This document shows positions 1 to 64,000 of a DNA stretch of 64,000 nucleotides, piece after piece. Position numbers and translations under genes: made by a program. The number at the start of each line of letters is the position of its first letter. Within the stretch, counting starts at the first letter, position 1. A model generated the notes under the pieces. It was not told where the DNA came from. It ran no database searches and saw only the letters and a program-made list of their open reading frames with translations. Source of the stretch: Sarcophilus harrisii (lineage: Eukaryota > Chordata > Mammalia > Dasyuromorphia > Dasyuridae); assembly GCF_902635505.1 (NCBI RefSeq), contig NC_045429.1, forward strand, positions 426,091,669-426,155,668. The letters run 5' to 3'.

Positions 1-539
1 TATGTATCTAGCTCTTATGTTCTTTCCAACCTCCATTCTCATCTCTCGTAACTACCTATTGGACATCTTGACCCAGATGTCTTATACACATGCCAAAATC
101 AACATGTCAAAAATAAAACTCATCATTTTCCCTCCTCCTAGCTCCCCCACTTCCCAACTTCAATATTATTGTCAAGGATATCACCACCATCCTTCTACTC
201 ACCCAGGCTTGCAACTTTAGTATCATCTTTAACTCCTTTCTTATTCACTTATCCAGTCTTGTTCCAAATCTTGTCATTTCTGCACTCACAATGTGTCTTT
301 TCTCCATTCCACTTTTCCCTACTTAAACACCTGTTATCCTGGTGCAGGCACCTCACACCTGAACTACCATAATATAATAGCCAGGTTGCTCTGTCAGCAC
401 CCAATCTTTTCCCATTCCAGTTCATTTTTTCTTTAACTGTCAAAATAATTTTTCTAAAGCACTGTTCTTATTACGTCACTATTTCTCCCCTTCCCTTCAC
501 CCCGACCTAATCCGTTTTTTTTTTGTTGTTGTTTTTACA

Positions 540-890
540 ACCCTCCAAATACTCTTATGATCCAACAATACTGTCCTTTCTGCTGTTCCTCACACATGGG
601 ACTCCATTTTCTAAGACTATTCTTTTTCATTAATCCTCCTCTACCACTGGGCTTCCTAGACCCTCATCTTAAATTCTACTTTTTATGAAAGGCCTTTCCT
701 AGGCTAGAGTATTCCTTCTGGGATTACTTTCCATTTAGACTATATATGTTATATATACATTTTTTTTTTTTTTTTGTATATTGTCTTTCCATTAGAAGGT
801 GAACTTCTTGAAGGGAGGAACCATGTTTTATCTTTTTTTTTTTTTTTTTTTGGCCTAATTCTTGGCATAGTGCAAGCTACACAGGAAATT
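540..890 (+). repeat. L2 LINE 3' fragment
   Basis: The order CATTAGAAGGTGAACTTCTT, then GAAGGGAGGAACCATG, then a T-rich stretch and TTCTTGGCATAGTGC matches the 3' end of mammalian L2, with T-tract expansions. It lies in CTSK intron 5, which fills 1-2404. Bases 1-540 hold no feature I recognise. Confidence 0.5.
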
Positions 891-1506
891 CCTGTGAACT
901 AGAAAAAAGGAAGATATGCTGACTAATCCTACTTTTATGCAGGATTCCACCAAAACAAGCACAGATTAGTAATCTCAAAACTTTCTGCCTTCTGACTACC
1001 ATTCTAGAAGCCACTATGTATCTTCGTATATATTTATGCTCTCCATTGCTACTAGGATAAAATATCCTAGTATCAGAGAGTTAAATATTAATAGAACTAT
1101 AAGGGACGTTAGGAGTCATCTACTCCAGTTCCTTGATTTTATTAATGGAAAACTGAGGATCAAAACAGCCAAGGCTCTCCCAAATTCGAATTTACAATAA
1201 AGAATCCAATTCCTCTCCCTATTAAGGATCCGCCCAATGAAATGATTTATGGGAGTATAGGAGTTAATTTCTGTTGTTTAAAGCAACAATAAATCAAGAA
1301 TCACCTTTTTTTTTTTTTTTTTACTAGTTTATAGCTGCAAATTAATTTATAATAATTGATCTAATTTTCTAAAAGCTTTAATGCCTAGCATGTCAAAGAA
1401 AGTGGCAAAAAACCAAAATATATAAGGAAGGTTTGGATTCTTTTAGAAAATTCCAAATATGCTCCTCTAAGAAAGTCACAGATATTTTCTTAAAAATGTA
1501 CACTTG

Positions 1507-1957
1507 AGAGTAGAACCGGGAGAATACTGTACACAGCAACAGCAAGATTATACAATGATCAGTTCTGATGGACCTGGCTCTTTGAATCAGTGATGTGATT
1601 CAAGCCATTTTCAATGGTTTTGTTATGGAGAGATCCATCTGCACCCAGAAAGAGGACTGTGAAGACTGAGTGTGGATCACAATATAGAATTTTCACCTTT
1701 TTTTTGTTGTTATTTGCTTGCATTTTTGTTTTTTTCTCATTTTTTTCTTTTTTGATCTGATTTTTCTTGTGCAGCATGATAATTGTGGAAATATGTGTAG
1801 AAGAACTGCACATGTTTAACATATTCTAGATTATTTGCTGTCTAAGGGACCAGATTGGGGAAGAGGGAGAAAAATCTTTGGAATACAAGGTTTTGCAAGG
1901 GTGAATATTGAAAACTATCTATGCATGTTTTGAAAATAAAAAGCTTTAATAAAAAAA
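1507..1957 (+). mobile_element. L1 LINE, 3' UTR fragment
   Basis: This has a marsupial-type L1 3' end with polypurine segments and a terminal AATAAAAAGC...AATAAAAAA tail. It is flanked by a related target sequence (TACACTTGA on the left, TGCACTTGA on the right). It is 5'-truncated, so only non-coding sequence remains. Confidence 0.75.
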
Positions 1958-1971
1958 GAATATGCACTTGA

Positions 1972-2140
1972 GGGGGCAATTAGATGGCACAGTGGATGGA
2001 GTACTGGCTCTAAAGTTAAGAGGATCTGAGTTCAAATCCGGCCTCAGACATTTAACACTTATTAGCTACGTGATTCTGGGCAAGTCACTTAACCCCAACT
2101 GCCTAAGAGAAAAAAATTTAAAATTAAAAAAAAAAAAAAA
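1972..2140 (+). mobile_element. tRNA-like SINE (marsupial type), intact with TSD
   Basis: It starts GGGGCAATTAGATGGCAC, has an internal GAGTTCAAATCCGG (B-box-like) and GGGCAAGTCACTTAACCCC, and ends in an A-rich tail. Target duplications GAATATGCACTTGA (1958-1971) and GAATATACACTTGA (2141-2154) differ at one base. It inserted at the tail of the preceding L1. Confidence 0.88.
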
Positions 2141-2308
2141 GAATATACACTTGATAAAATTCTCTAAGGACAAGTAGCAAGAGAGGAAAGTTGTAGTTTT
2201 AAGATCTGGAAGCTTCACTGAGTTGCTTAGAAGAGTAGCATTTTCCTTCTTGTCTGCTTTAGAGATATGGTCCCATTTCAAAAGCAGGATGAAAGGGAAG
2301 CAAGCTCA

Positions 2309-15125
<12,817 letters not shown>

Positions 15126-15145
<20 letters not shown>

Positions 15146-15200
15146 CCAAAGCTGCTGTGTGTTAAGTTTCACATGACTGTGGCACACAGAAAACACGTCT
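15126..15200 (-). promoter_or_regulatory. CTSK: CTSK proximal promoter with M-box-like E-box
   Basis: TCACATGA at 15169-15176 reads TCATGTGA on the coding strand, a full match to the M-box (an E-box with T/A flanks) bound by MITF and TFE factors. MITF is an established activator of CTSK in osteoclasts. An octamer-like ATGCAAAT (coding strand) lies at 15133-15126, close to or just inside the start of exon 1. I see no TATA box. The factor assignment is inference; the motif and its position are seen directly. Confidence 0.5.
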
Positions 15201-15875
15201 TGGAAGCTGGACTATTCAGCTTCAACACATGATTCTCCCAAGTTTTGTCTTCTCTGCCTGTCTTCTGGCTGAGAGGGATACAGGCTGTGGGCAACGAGTT
15301 TGGCCTCCTTAGTTCCAAAAAACTCAATTTTCAAACACACCCACTCACCCATTGTCTGGAGGATTGTCTCCTTTAAAACACACATTGTACACAGAGCAAT
15401 GATTCTTCCAGTCTGTAAGATTAGCAATGTCTTCCAATACTGAAATTATCAGCAGATGACCATACACTCCTAATTTAGAGGCCATTCTACTTCTTCCACC
15501 CTTAAATATATCTTTTTCTTCTTCAAATCTATTTTTTTCCCCAAGTCTCTGAGGAAAAGCTAATATACCTGAATAAAGCCAACTTTCTACCCCACCTATG
15601 CTTCAACACATCATCTTCTGGACCTTGAAGGAAATGAATATAACTGGGAAAAATACCATTCAAAACGGGGTTCTAGACCTGCCTTTCTCTAACTAGCAGT
15701 TTGTCCTTACATAATTTCATTTCTCTGGGTGTTTCACTGTGTGTGTATGTATGTATGTATGTATAGTATGTGTATGTAAGGGCAAAATGAGGTGGCTAGA
15801 CAAAATAATTTATGTTATTTAATTCTAAGCTCTTTTCTAACTTCATTAATTTCTTCTCCATTACATCGACTTAAA

Positions 15876-16112
15876 AAGGATAGCAAGGTGGTGAAGTGGG
15901 TATAGCACCAGATAGATTCCTCTTCCCGAGTTAAAATATAGCCTCAAACATTTACTAGCTGTATGATCCCGGGCAAGTCACTTAAACCTACTTGCCTCAG
16001 TTTCATTTGTTAAATGAGCTGCAGCAGGAAATGGCAAACCACTTCAAGAAAACATGAGGATAGGGTCACAAAGTCAACATAATTGAAATGATTGAATAAA
16101 TAAATCCACCTA
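15876..16112 (+). mobile_element. Long-form marsupial SINE
   Basis: It runs from AGCAAGGTGGTGAAGTGGG through CGGGCAAGTCACTTAAACC and GGAAATGGCAAACCACTTC to GAAATGATTGAATAAATAAA. Confidence 0.75.
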
Positions 16113-16314
16113 AAAAGGTTTGTCTCTTTTTCCTTCTTCTTTGGCTGCTTAACTCTGCTCTCTTCAGGTTCTCCTGACTACTGGGTGTCTGTGTCTATAT
16201 ATGTTTATGCATATATATCCTGTATGTGTCCGTATGTGTGCGTACACATGCATATAGTACATTTACACAAATAAAAGCACACAAACGTGTGTGCATAGGT
16301 ATGGATATACTTAT

Positions 16315-16440
16315 ATGTGCCCCATTAGAAGGTGATCTCAAGGGTAAGAATTGTCCTTAGCCTTTTTTGTAACCCCAAGTTAGCACAGTGCTTAATACAA
16401 AGTAGACATGTAAATGGTTAATGACCAAATGATTGCATAT
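16315..16440 (+). repeat. L2 3' end
   Basis: CCCCATTAGAAGGTGATCTC, then TTGTAACCCCAAGTTAGCAC and AGTGCTTAATACAAAGTAG, match the L2 3' terminus. Confidence 0.55.
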
Positions 16441-17899
16441 ATATAATGTTGAATGATAAGGCTTTGAAAAGCTGTGTACCTAGCTAATAAAACAGAAGGT
16501 GAACCCCAATAATCTTCCTGGTTCCAAGGCCAGACTTCAATCCATGTTGTGATGTTCTCTTAAAAATCCAAAATTCAATAATTTTATCATGTCAGAATGT
16601 AACCAAATTTCCTGCTTCTTATAAGTTATTCATCAGGTCATTATGTCTCTATTTCTGACCCCAGACAAGATAGTATCTTTCCCATAAAAAGAAACTTTTT
16701 TTTTTCAAAGAAAGGAAATGATCCATTATCTAGGAGATAGTCAGTTATAAAGAAATTGAATCAGAAATAGCATTCCCAATAATGACCACACACACACATC
16801 AATTCCAGAAGCACCAATAAGGCCATAGGGAAGAGGCAGATAGAAGGGATTTCCCTTTTCTTTTTTTTTTTTTTAAAGTACAGGATAATAGAAATGAATA
16901 TTGTCTGATGATTATTATATACCAGTCATATGAGCTCTTCCAGACTATTCCCCCACCCTCTCCAGCATGTGACAGATCACAAGACTCTGCCTCAGACCCA
17001 TACCTCCCTCCCCCATAAACAGATGACATGGGAGAAGGAAAAAGGATGATTCCAGCAAGAAAGAAAAATACATTTGGTTTCTCTTCCCCAAGATAACTGG
17101 ATTCTACCCCTAGATTCTCCAGCAGTTCAAAGTCTATTCGACAGTTCCAGAAAGAAATCAACAACAGCCATAAGTAGCCTATCTCCCAATACTTTCTTTT
17201 CATCAGAAAATAAGGGTATTTGGGGGCAGAGGCTAGTGGAAATAGTCTATTCATCCAGGACCTAGAACTCTCCCATTCTCCATGGAATTATTTGCTATAT
17301 ATAAAGGCACATTTTCTTCTTCTCCCCTTCCCTGCTGCCCCTGGAAGATAACAAGATCAAAAAGCCAATAAAAAAGCAGATGAGTGATCTGCCATGATTT
17401 TTTTTTTAAATATAGATTATATTAGCATTTCATTTAGGGCACAGTGTGTTTCTTTGGTGTCTCAGAATGTATGTTTTTAGATAGGGCTAATCTATGTTTT
17501 GTGTTACACGGCACATTTGTGTCTTTCTGTCTCCACACATCTAGGAAGGAAGCAGGAAGGAAGAAACTTCGGAAAGGATAGTATGGTCACAATCAAGACT
17601 AAACAACACAAGGGTTTTTAAAAAGGAAAAAAATATCTTTGCTTTAAAATCTCTGCTACATAATGACATCATTTGGGCCACCATGAGATTTGACACTGGT
17701 GCCAAGTAACAAAGAATGGCCAACCAGAAAAAATAAACACAATTGAAATAAAACCCTGAAGGAAAAATATGGACAAAATCCCCAGAGTTTTCCCCCCCTC
17801 CCTCCCAATACCCCTAGAATAACTGTACAATATTATAGTCCTAATCACATTTAAAAATAATTGATTATCAAAAGACAGATTCAAATGGAAACTCAACTT

Positions 17900-17956
17900 T
17901 TTGGCTTCTTAAATTGTGATATAAATATATATTATATATATATTATGTATGTATGC

Positions 17957-17987
<31 letters not shown>

Positions 17988-19673
17988 ACATAGATTTTTA
18001 AAAAATAAAATATCTCCTTCTCCCTGTCCTTTTGCTATCTGGTACCAGGGTAAAGAGAAGGGGAGAAGAGAGGCCAAGTCAATATGACATTCCCTCTCCA
18101 GCCTCCCCAAGGTCATCTCTTTTTTCAAGACACCTATAACTACATTAAAACCATCTTGTGCTTAACTCAGTCTTGTAATTAAAAACCGGCCTGAGCCAAC
18201 AGGGAAAAAAACAAACCACTGATGTCACTTCACTGTTTGTGACATAAGGCTCAAAAGGCATAATAGTAGGCCATATCCTCAATCAGATGGCTCCGTTAAT
18301 TGGTAAGAAGCCCTGTTTGGTATGGGTTCCTGCCCATTGCCATATAGTATTACTATATTTATACCCACTTGACACTTCCTACCTCCAGCAAAAATTTTTA
18401 AGAGACCCAATTTGACTCTCAAGACTAGGAGGAAAACAAAGTGTAACATTATAGACCCATGTTCCATCTGTGTGCTAGTAACAAGGAAAAATGTCATTTT
18501 TTTTTTTTTTTGCGTTTAGATCTGGTAGAGCATTGGGATTGGAACAAAACCTTATTTTTAAGCTGAAGTCGGTATTACGGCACACAGTCCACTGTGGGTA
18601 AGGGCCTGTTCCTAGGATTGACAAACCAAGAAGTTGAGTTTCCAAGAGGTTATCTTCTCAACAGTGCTTACACAGTGTATAATTCTGACAGAAAATGCAC
18701 GTAGTATTTGTGGCCACGAGTCTAGGGTTTCTTAAAAAAGTTTAGCACCTGAGCCCACTTTCCATAATGTCTTGAAGTTCTCTCCAAAGGAGGAGCACCA
18801 CCAACAGTGAGAATGACCCCGCTCTGTCACTAACAATGTTCAATGAGAAGGTGCCCACACAAAACACTCCTACACAACTGCTCCCACTGGTTGGGCACAG
18901 ATGTGAACACAGCAAAGAAGTTAATCTAAATACACTTTGGCTGCAATATGGAGCAGAAAATACCTTGAAGTAACACTTTAGGACTTGTTTTTGAAACACA
19001 CGTGCCCACTCACACCCACACACCATCCACTACCTACCCAGGCAGGCAGAGTCAGGGACCAGTTTGTAATTCCTCTGCCACACAAGAAGGAGACACAGAC
19101 ACACAGACACTTTCTCACTCTCTCTCTCACAAGGTTCTTTCTAGAGGAATTACTCACACGCTGTAGAAACTACCTGTATCCACTCCTAAAGCCATGTGCC
19201 TGGTCTTTCTTGGGCCTCCTACATAGAGATACTTCTCCTTTTCCCACCCCTTCCCTGGTCCGATTCAGAGTTTGTCCAAAAAATCTCTCTGCGTCCAAGG
19301 TGATTATCAAACATGCTGCAGCTGGACTTGGAGGTCTCTGTGTAGGGTCTTCCAGCCTGGAACGTTCTAAGTGTCATCAATGCACAAGGCTCTGGTCAGG
19401 AGAAAAAGGGAAGAGATTCCCCCAATCCTTCTGGCCTCAATCTTCAAAGTTCCCAAGAGCCTTGATGATCCATTTCATTGATTCTGACCATTCTACCGGG
19501 GGTCGGGGGAAGGGAAGTGAGTGGAGATAGGGAACAAAGGGGGTATGAGGTGGATTTTGGGGGTGAGGGAGGGGAAGGGAGAGTATTTTTATTCTGTTTA
19601 CAGAAAGATTTGTTTTTTTTAAAAACAAAAACTGATTTCTCTCCCCCACCCCCTAATCCTCACCCCAACAGTT
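17900..19673 (-). other. ARNT: Probable ARNT 3' UTR
   Basis: This stretch downstream of the stop is low in recognisable interspersed repeats, unlike the introns, as expected for a 3' UTR; human ARNT has one of roughly 2 kb. A canonical AATAAA (coding strand) lies at 19593-19588, only 81 nt after the stop, with no clear GU-rich element after it. Further on I see only a TATAAA variant near 18357 and no second AATAAA. The end is therefore not settled. Confidence 0.45.
17957..17985. repeat. (TG)n microsatellite
   Basis: An uninterrupted TG run of about 14 units ends in TGCGCACA. Confidence 0.95.
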
Positions 19674-59025
<39,352 letters not shown>

Positions 59026-59264
59026 CTGTACAGAAAACAAAAAGCACAATTTTTTAAACCTCTTTTATTATCAGTACAGATTTCAAGTGAGTGACAAAAG
59101 TCAACTAGTATTTATTGACACCTACAATGGTTATAAAAACTAGTTTCTTTTTCCTCCTGCAATATGATGAAAGGGGCCTAGATCTGGAGATTCCCAGCTG
59201 TTCTCTGGGGTTCCCTGGGGAACCTCAGCCAAATCATTTCCCCTTTTGAGGCCCTGGGAGAAAG

Positions 59265-59400
59265 CATATTAATAAAAAAGAGCACTGGATTTTAGTCCTA
59301 GCACTAAAGCATCTTCCACTGGAATCTTAGGCCAGTGATTTCTCCTCCCTCTGCCTCAGTTCCCTTACTAGTAAAATGAGAGAGCTGCACTAAGTCAAAA
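59265..59400 (+). repeat. MIR fragment
   Basis: AGAGCACTGGATTTTAGTCC, CTCTGCCTCAGTTCCCTTAC and TAGTAAAATGAGAGAGCTGC are plus-strand MIR, in ARNT intron 1. Confidence 0.6.
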
Positions 59401-59554
59401 GTTCTTCCTCTCTGTCACAGACCCTCTCTGGGTATCAATCAAGTGAAGTCTAAGGACTCATTCAAAGTATAATGTTTTTAAGTTTAAAAAAATACACAGA
59501 ATTATAAGGAAAATAATTATATTGAAATATAGCTGTGAGAATTGGGTTGGGCTT

Positions 59555-59690
59555 TTTTTTTGGGGGGGGGGGGGGGGGGGAGGCAATCAAGATTAAATTT
59601 CTGGCCCAGAGTCAAACAGCAAGTAAGTGTCTGATACTCAGATCTTCTGGATCCATATCTGGCACTCCATCCCCTATGCCAAGAACACCC
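59555..59690 (-). mobile_element. Marsupial SINE with long G-run
   Basis: After a T-run and about 19 G, AGGCAATCAAGATTAAATTT, GCAAGTAAGTGTCTGATACT and CTGGCACTCCATCCCCTATG are the reverse SINE. The G-run has replaced the usual tail/GGGC junction. Confidence 0.7.
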
Positions 59691-59904
59691 AACTAGATAA
59701 TCTCTAAGGTCTCTCTCATTAATAATCTTCTATACTTTATGATTAATATAATTTTAATCAACTAATATATTTAATTATTCCTATTAATGTAATTAATAGG
59801 AATAATTAATAAACTATTTTTACAATAAAAATTGTTTTAAATTTGTAGGAAGCACTAATTCAATTTATGTTCTTTCTGATCCTTATGATTATGATTATTT
59901 TGTT

Positions 59905-60162
59905 ATCAGTCAATTGTTTTTAGTCATGTCCAACTCCTTATGACTCCATTTGGGGTTTTCTTGATAGAGACACTGGAGTGGTGTGCTATTTCCTGCTCCA
60001 GCTCATTTTACAGATGAAGATACTGAGGCAAATAGAATTAAGTGACATGGTCAGAGTCACACAGCTAGTGAACGTTTGAGATCAGACTCAAACTCAAGAG
60101 AGATGAATCTAAATCACTTCAAGCTCAGTGCTCTAGTCACTATTCCACCTAGCTGCCCATAA
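59905..60162 (-). mobile_element. Long-form marsupial SINE
   Basis: TTATGACTCCATTTGGGGTT, CTCCAGCTCATTTTACAGAT, GTCACACAGCTAGTGAACG and ATTCCACCTAGCTGCCC give a nearly full-length reverse copy. Confidence 0.82.
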
Positions 60163-60289
60163 ATTCTGGTACATACATATGCTTTGTTTTTTATATCAGC
60201 TAGCCTAAAAAAACACCACCACCAATTTCTCACATCTAGATTGTCTTCTTTTATTTAAACTCTTGCCAAACTATGGCCTGATTCCAGTC

Positions 60290-60620
60290 TCTCCTCCCTA
60301 GTGTTTATAACAAGATACATTCCTGTAGGTCCCTTCTCTCATTTTTGCTTGTTTTTGTACTCCCAGCCTTTAGCGCAGGCCTGTCATATACAGTAAGTGC
60401 TTAATAAATATTAATTGAGCATTTTCATAAGAAATGTTCTCCTCTTTTTAGGAGTGCTAAATAAAGCAGGATCTATGCTGAGGTCAAAGAGCTGGATTTT
60501 AATCCAAGCTGCTTCTGCATGCATGACTTTGGGCAAGTCACTTAGCCCATACAGACTTCAGTTTCCTCATGAATATGATGTGGTTGTGGCTCAAAAATAC
60601 TATGACTTCTATGACTAGTA
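60290..60620 (+). repeat. L2 3' end followed by MIR
   Basis: CATACAGTAAGTGCTTAATA ends an L2 copy at about 60420. GAGCTGGATTTTAATCCAAG and GGGCAAGTCACTTAGCCCAT form a MIR at 60440-60620. Confidence 0.6.
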
Positions 60621-60719
60621 ACACTACTAACACACTTAGCTGGAGTTGAAGTGACTGGCTAATATAAAGAGCAGAGTAATGGTGAGAAAGATAGCATGAA
60701 AGAGAAAATGAAGAATTCT

Positions 60720-60925
60720 TGCATTATTAATATGGTTTATATTTACATATCATCTTAATGCAATATCTCATCTGATCTTCAAAATCTGATAAGGTAACCT
60801 ATTCAGGTATTGTTATCTCCATTTTATAGATGAGGACATTGAGTCCCATAGCTAGAAAGAAGAGGAGCTAGGCTTCAGATCTGGTTGTTTTCCTGTCCTG
60901 TGCTGTTTCTACTAAATGATTCTTA
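60720..60925 (-). repeat. MIR fragment
   Basis: CATTTTATAGATGAGGACAT, CCCATAGCTAGAAAGAAGAG and CAGATCTGGTTGTTTTCCTG are reverse MIR. The stretch 60925-61575 has no recognised feature. Confidence 0.5.
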
Positions 60926-61574
60926 GCCAATTTAGCTTACTTTTTAGAAAATCAATATTTTTTTAGAAAGATTCAGCTTTATGTTAATCTACTACCAAAT
61001 TCAATTTGTTTTTCCTAAGTAAGGAAGTGTAATAAAATTTAAAATGAGAATAAAAAATTAAAAATACTTAACTGAGGCAGATAGAAATATTAAAGGTGCT
61101 GTGCCAACATAAATAACTAATTAAAGGAATCAGTTATCCAAATTTTCTAAACTATGATTCGCTACTTATAATAGAGCTTATTTTCCTACTTTTTTTTTTT
61201 TAATCACTTCCTAAGTCTATCTCTAAATTGAATTTAGAGTAAATATCAAGCATTTGCCATTCTAAGGTACAAACTGATTATCATTATTGTGGTGATACAA
61301 GTAAATCAGTGAAAGGGGATAAACCCAATAATTGCAAGCTTTCGATTTGTGTTCTAACCACCAAGCAAGCACATGCTTCTTTCTGTAAATGCTTTGGCAA
61401 CTTATTAAAGATAAATTTCTAAAGTTTAAACTTGTATTATATTTTAAAGGCATAAATTCAAAAGTAAAATTATTTCAAGCTTCATCAATCTGAGGCATAT
61501 TAGACAATTAGTCTAAAAACATAAATTTGTTTTTCCATCCTTTAACCATTTATATGAATAGTTCCCAGAAGAAT

Positions 61575-62182
61575 GGATATCAAATCACTTATAACAGTAC
61601 TTTCACCCCTCTCCAGTAAATTAGCAAACTGACGAAAGATGAAAATATTCAATGTTAGAGGGGCCAGAAAACAGGCCCAATGATATACTATTAGTGAGGT
61701 TGTAAAATGATCCAGCCATTCTGAAAAAGCAATTTGTAATTAATTATACTAAAAGAAGGTGACAAAGATGCCCCTACCCTCTGAACCAGAAATATTGATG
61801 TTCAGATGAAATTCTGAAAGAAAGATCCTACATATGAAACTATTCACAGAAATACTTTTTATAGTCACAAGGTATACTAATGCTCATCAACTGGAGAAAA
61901 GCTAAACAATTTTGATACATGAATGAAAGAGAATGTTATGACAAAAAATAAAAATGAATAATATGGAGATACATGGAAAAGAATACACAATGGCTACAAA
62001 ATATAAACAAAAAGCAACAAAATGAAACTAAACACTGTGTAATTATAATGGCCAAGGATGATCCTAGAGAAGCACCCAGGAAATGAAATTTCCTCCTTTC
62101 TTTAGAGAGCTGAGGACTATGGGCATCCTACCCCAAAATGTTGTATATACTATCTGGCATAAACTACATGTTGGTTGGTTTT

Positions 62183-62213
<31 letters not shown>

Positions 62214-62290
62214 TGCATTAAGGGGATAGGAAATGGGGCTTATTTAGAAATGAAATATAAAAATAAAGCACAGTAATATTTTTTTTTAAG
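61575..62290 (+). mobile_element. Very old L1 fragment
   Basis: GGTTGTAAAATGATCCAGCC, CATATGAAACTATTCACAGA and GCTCATCAACTGGAGAAAAG follow the L1 ORF2-end order at high divergence. A T-run of about 25 lies at 62190-62215. Confidence 0.6.
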
Positions 62291-62519
62291 TAAAAAAAAT
62301 TTACACAACCTTTATGAAAAAGGAAGACTAAATAGAAAAGAACAGACATTTCAAATACAAGGTAAAAGCTATTAACTGGAGGAAAAATTTCCTTTTACAT
62401 GTACAGAAGGTACTAACTGCTCTTGGGATTCAAAAGGAATAAAAGATATTCCTCCAATTTAGGGGGAAAAAACTATTTATATACATAAAACTAAAAAATA
62501 TGACTATATACACTCAAAT

Positions 62520-63050
62520 GTGAGATCACCAGACCACAGGACCATCTATTTAGAACCAGAAAGTACCTCAGAGGCCTAACCCTCCCTCATTTTATGGACC
62601 CTGTAGTACAAGGCTGATAGAATATTTTAGAAACACTTGAATATTTCAGTGGGTCTTTTCTCTTCAGTTTGGTGAAGCTCTCTCCGATGGTGAAGCTAGT
62701 CCTTTGTAGGAGCTACCTATTTATGTTCTCCCATAAATCTTCCACTTATCAAGTGAGGGTAAGATCTTTCTATAGATCTCTTGACCTTGAGTGCACACCA
62801 ATGGAACATGTACACTGTTCATTTGTGATTCCTTGATTCTGGTAACTGACTGGTACTCCTCCTCTGTCATCTGCCTGGTGATGTCTTTTATGCCCCTCCT
62901 CTTAAACAGTGTATCACTGGTCCCATAATGAAGCCTATAAGTATCCACAATGCACCTCTCTGATATTCTTTTGTGTGACCTTCAATTTTAATTCCTTAGA
63001 AACTGTAGTATTCCATGACTTAAAGTCATATTGTAGCAGCCAAAGAAAGA
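62520..63050. other. Unrecognised possible repeat in ARNT intron 1
   Basis: This stretch contains a 75-codon minus-strand frame (62948-62721) beginning MDTYRLHYGTSDTLFKRRG. I recognise neither the protein nor the element. It reads like decayed coding sequence, perhaps of a transposable element. From 63050 to 64000 I see nothing but AT-rich intron. Confidence 0.3.
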
Positions 63051-64000
63051 TACTGGTGTTAAAAAGATGAGTCTTTATACCTTAAGCGAGAAGCTTGTGA
63101 TCATTAAGACTACTATGAAGTTTCCTAAGGATAACCTAGTTTTTTCTCATTCTCCTGTTTAATTCTAGTTCCAGCTCCTTGTCCATCCACAATGTCTCTC
63201 CAATATATATGTAATGATGAACCAGATCTGAGTTCTGCATCCAACTGCTCAAGTGCCACTACCAAGAGGAAAGGTATCATGGAAGAGATGGATCATGAAC
63301 TAGATTTTAGAGAAAGTAAAACTGTTAAAATATAATAAACTTTAAAAAATTACATAACTTCATTTTGGGGAAAAAACTTGGTGCTCAACCTATCTAACTC
63401 CTCCTGATTATTTCCTTAAAAAAAAAAATAAGTAGAGATTGACATCTAGGTATATAGTTTCTGAACAAGTTATCTATAAGTGCCTTTTACCTCTCTCATT
63501 CTTTACTTCTGAACTATAATTTTAAAAAAATATTTTAAACTGTCTTTTGTGTCTATCTTTGCACTGACAATACCAAGTATCAGCGTTTGGTGAGCTTAGT
63601 CCAAACCTGCCTAGATCAGTGTGGAAATTCCCTCTACCAATGGTGATCAGCAATTCACTTACAATTCACTTAAGTCAAAGACAGAATTTGAACCCATGTT
63701 CATGGTTCCTGCTTCCTCCAAGGCAAGAGACCATATAGTCTCTCATCAAAAGTAGAGGCTAATTTAATTTGAAGAGTCTTATCTAGAAGTTCTCTACCTC
63801 CCCATGCTGATGAATAAAATGCAATTATGGGCATGGTAGGCTTTTTGAAATTACGATGAAAAATAAAAAAGATGACTAAATGTTCCATGAAATCTTATTT
63901 ATTGTTGCTTTGGCAGCATGATAAAGGCAATTCCAGCAAACCTTTTATTTTCCACTCTAAGGAGAACTTGTGAACCATCCTTCTATTTAGCTCCCACTTT

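Larger units (their letters stand above)
15260..17900. other. Intergenic region between CTSK promoter and ARNT 3' end
   Basis: Contents seen: a TGTA-rich stretch (15740-15770), a long-form SINE (15876-16112), TATG/TGTA-rich simple sequence (16190-16310) and an L2 3' end (16315-16440). The rest (16440-17900) is unrecognised; 16800-17250 is somewhat GC-richer but has no convincing coding frame. Confidence 0.45.

Noticed and set aside
1972-2140. tRNA gene-like A and B boxes
   Set aside because: They belong to the tRNA-derived head of the SINE; there is no cloverleaf, and target duplications mark it as an insertion.
16799-17254. 151-codon minus frame between ARNT and CTSK
   Set aside because: It has no domain, a poly-Lys stretch from an A-run, and lies downstream of ARNT in the direction of transcription; probably chance.
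18985-19530. 181-codon plus frame in the ARNT 3' region
   Set aside because: It is antisense to the probable 3' UTR of ARNT, of low complexity, with no recognisable domain or promoter.

Overview
The window is vertebrate nuclear DNA, almost certainly from a marsupial. The protein-coding exons are close to human cathepsin K and ARNT. The interspersed repeats are of a type I associate with marsupial genomes: tRNA-like SINEs beginning GGGGCAGCTAGGTGG, short 5'-truncated L1 copies whose 3' ends resemble one another, and hAT-type DNA transposons, on a background of old MIR, L2 and L3/CR1 fragments. I cannot name the species. All real genes found lie on the minus strand.

Left part (1-15.2 kb): the 5' half of CTSK (cathepsin K). 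Exon 1 (5' UTR), exon 2 (signal peptide and start of the propeptide), exon 3 (ERFNIN part of the propeptide), exon 4 (end of the propeptide and mature N-terminus) and exon 5 (active-site cysteine) are present. Exons 6-8, with the catalytic His and Asn, lie beyond the left edge. An M-box-like E-box (TCATGTGA on the coding strand) sits just upstream of exon 1.

Middle and right (19.7-59 kb): ARNT (HIF-1beta), coding exons 2 to 22, that is everything except the first exon, which must lie beyond the right edge. The exons add up to 779 residues plus the stop and keep frame across every junction. They carry the NLS, bHLH, PAS-A, PAS-B, Gln-rich region and C-terminal activation domain. Exons 3, 4 and 5 are each exactly 45 nt, in the same phase, and look like one repeated unit. 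Intron 11 appears to use a GC donor. The order ARNT then CTSK, same strand, matches the human 1q21 arrangement as I know it.

The introns are repeat-rich. The most unusual structures are three local inverted duplications. Two are older (CTSK introns 4 and 3, roughly 85-90% identity by eye). The third is recent (ARNT intron 12, about 98% identity). Its left arm was later interrupted by a 661-bp L1 with perfect 14-bp target duplications, and it ends next to a 58-bp direct copy of sequence 2.3 kb away, the signature of serial template switching. Other nested insertions include a solo LTR inside a SINE and an L1 inside an older L1. I found no new gene system, CRISPR array, rRNA or tRNA gene. The strongest novelty is structural: the serial template-switch scar and the triple 45-nt exon block.
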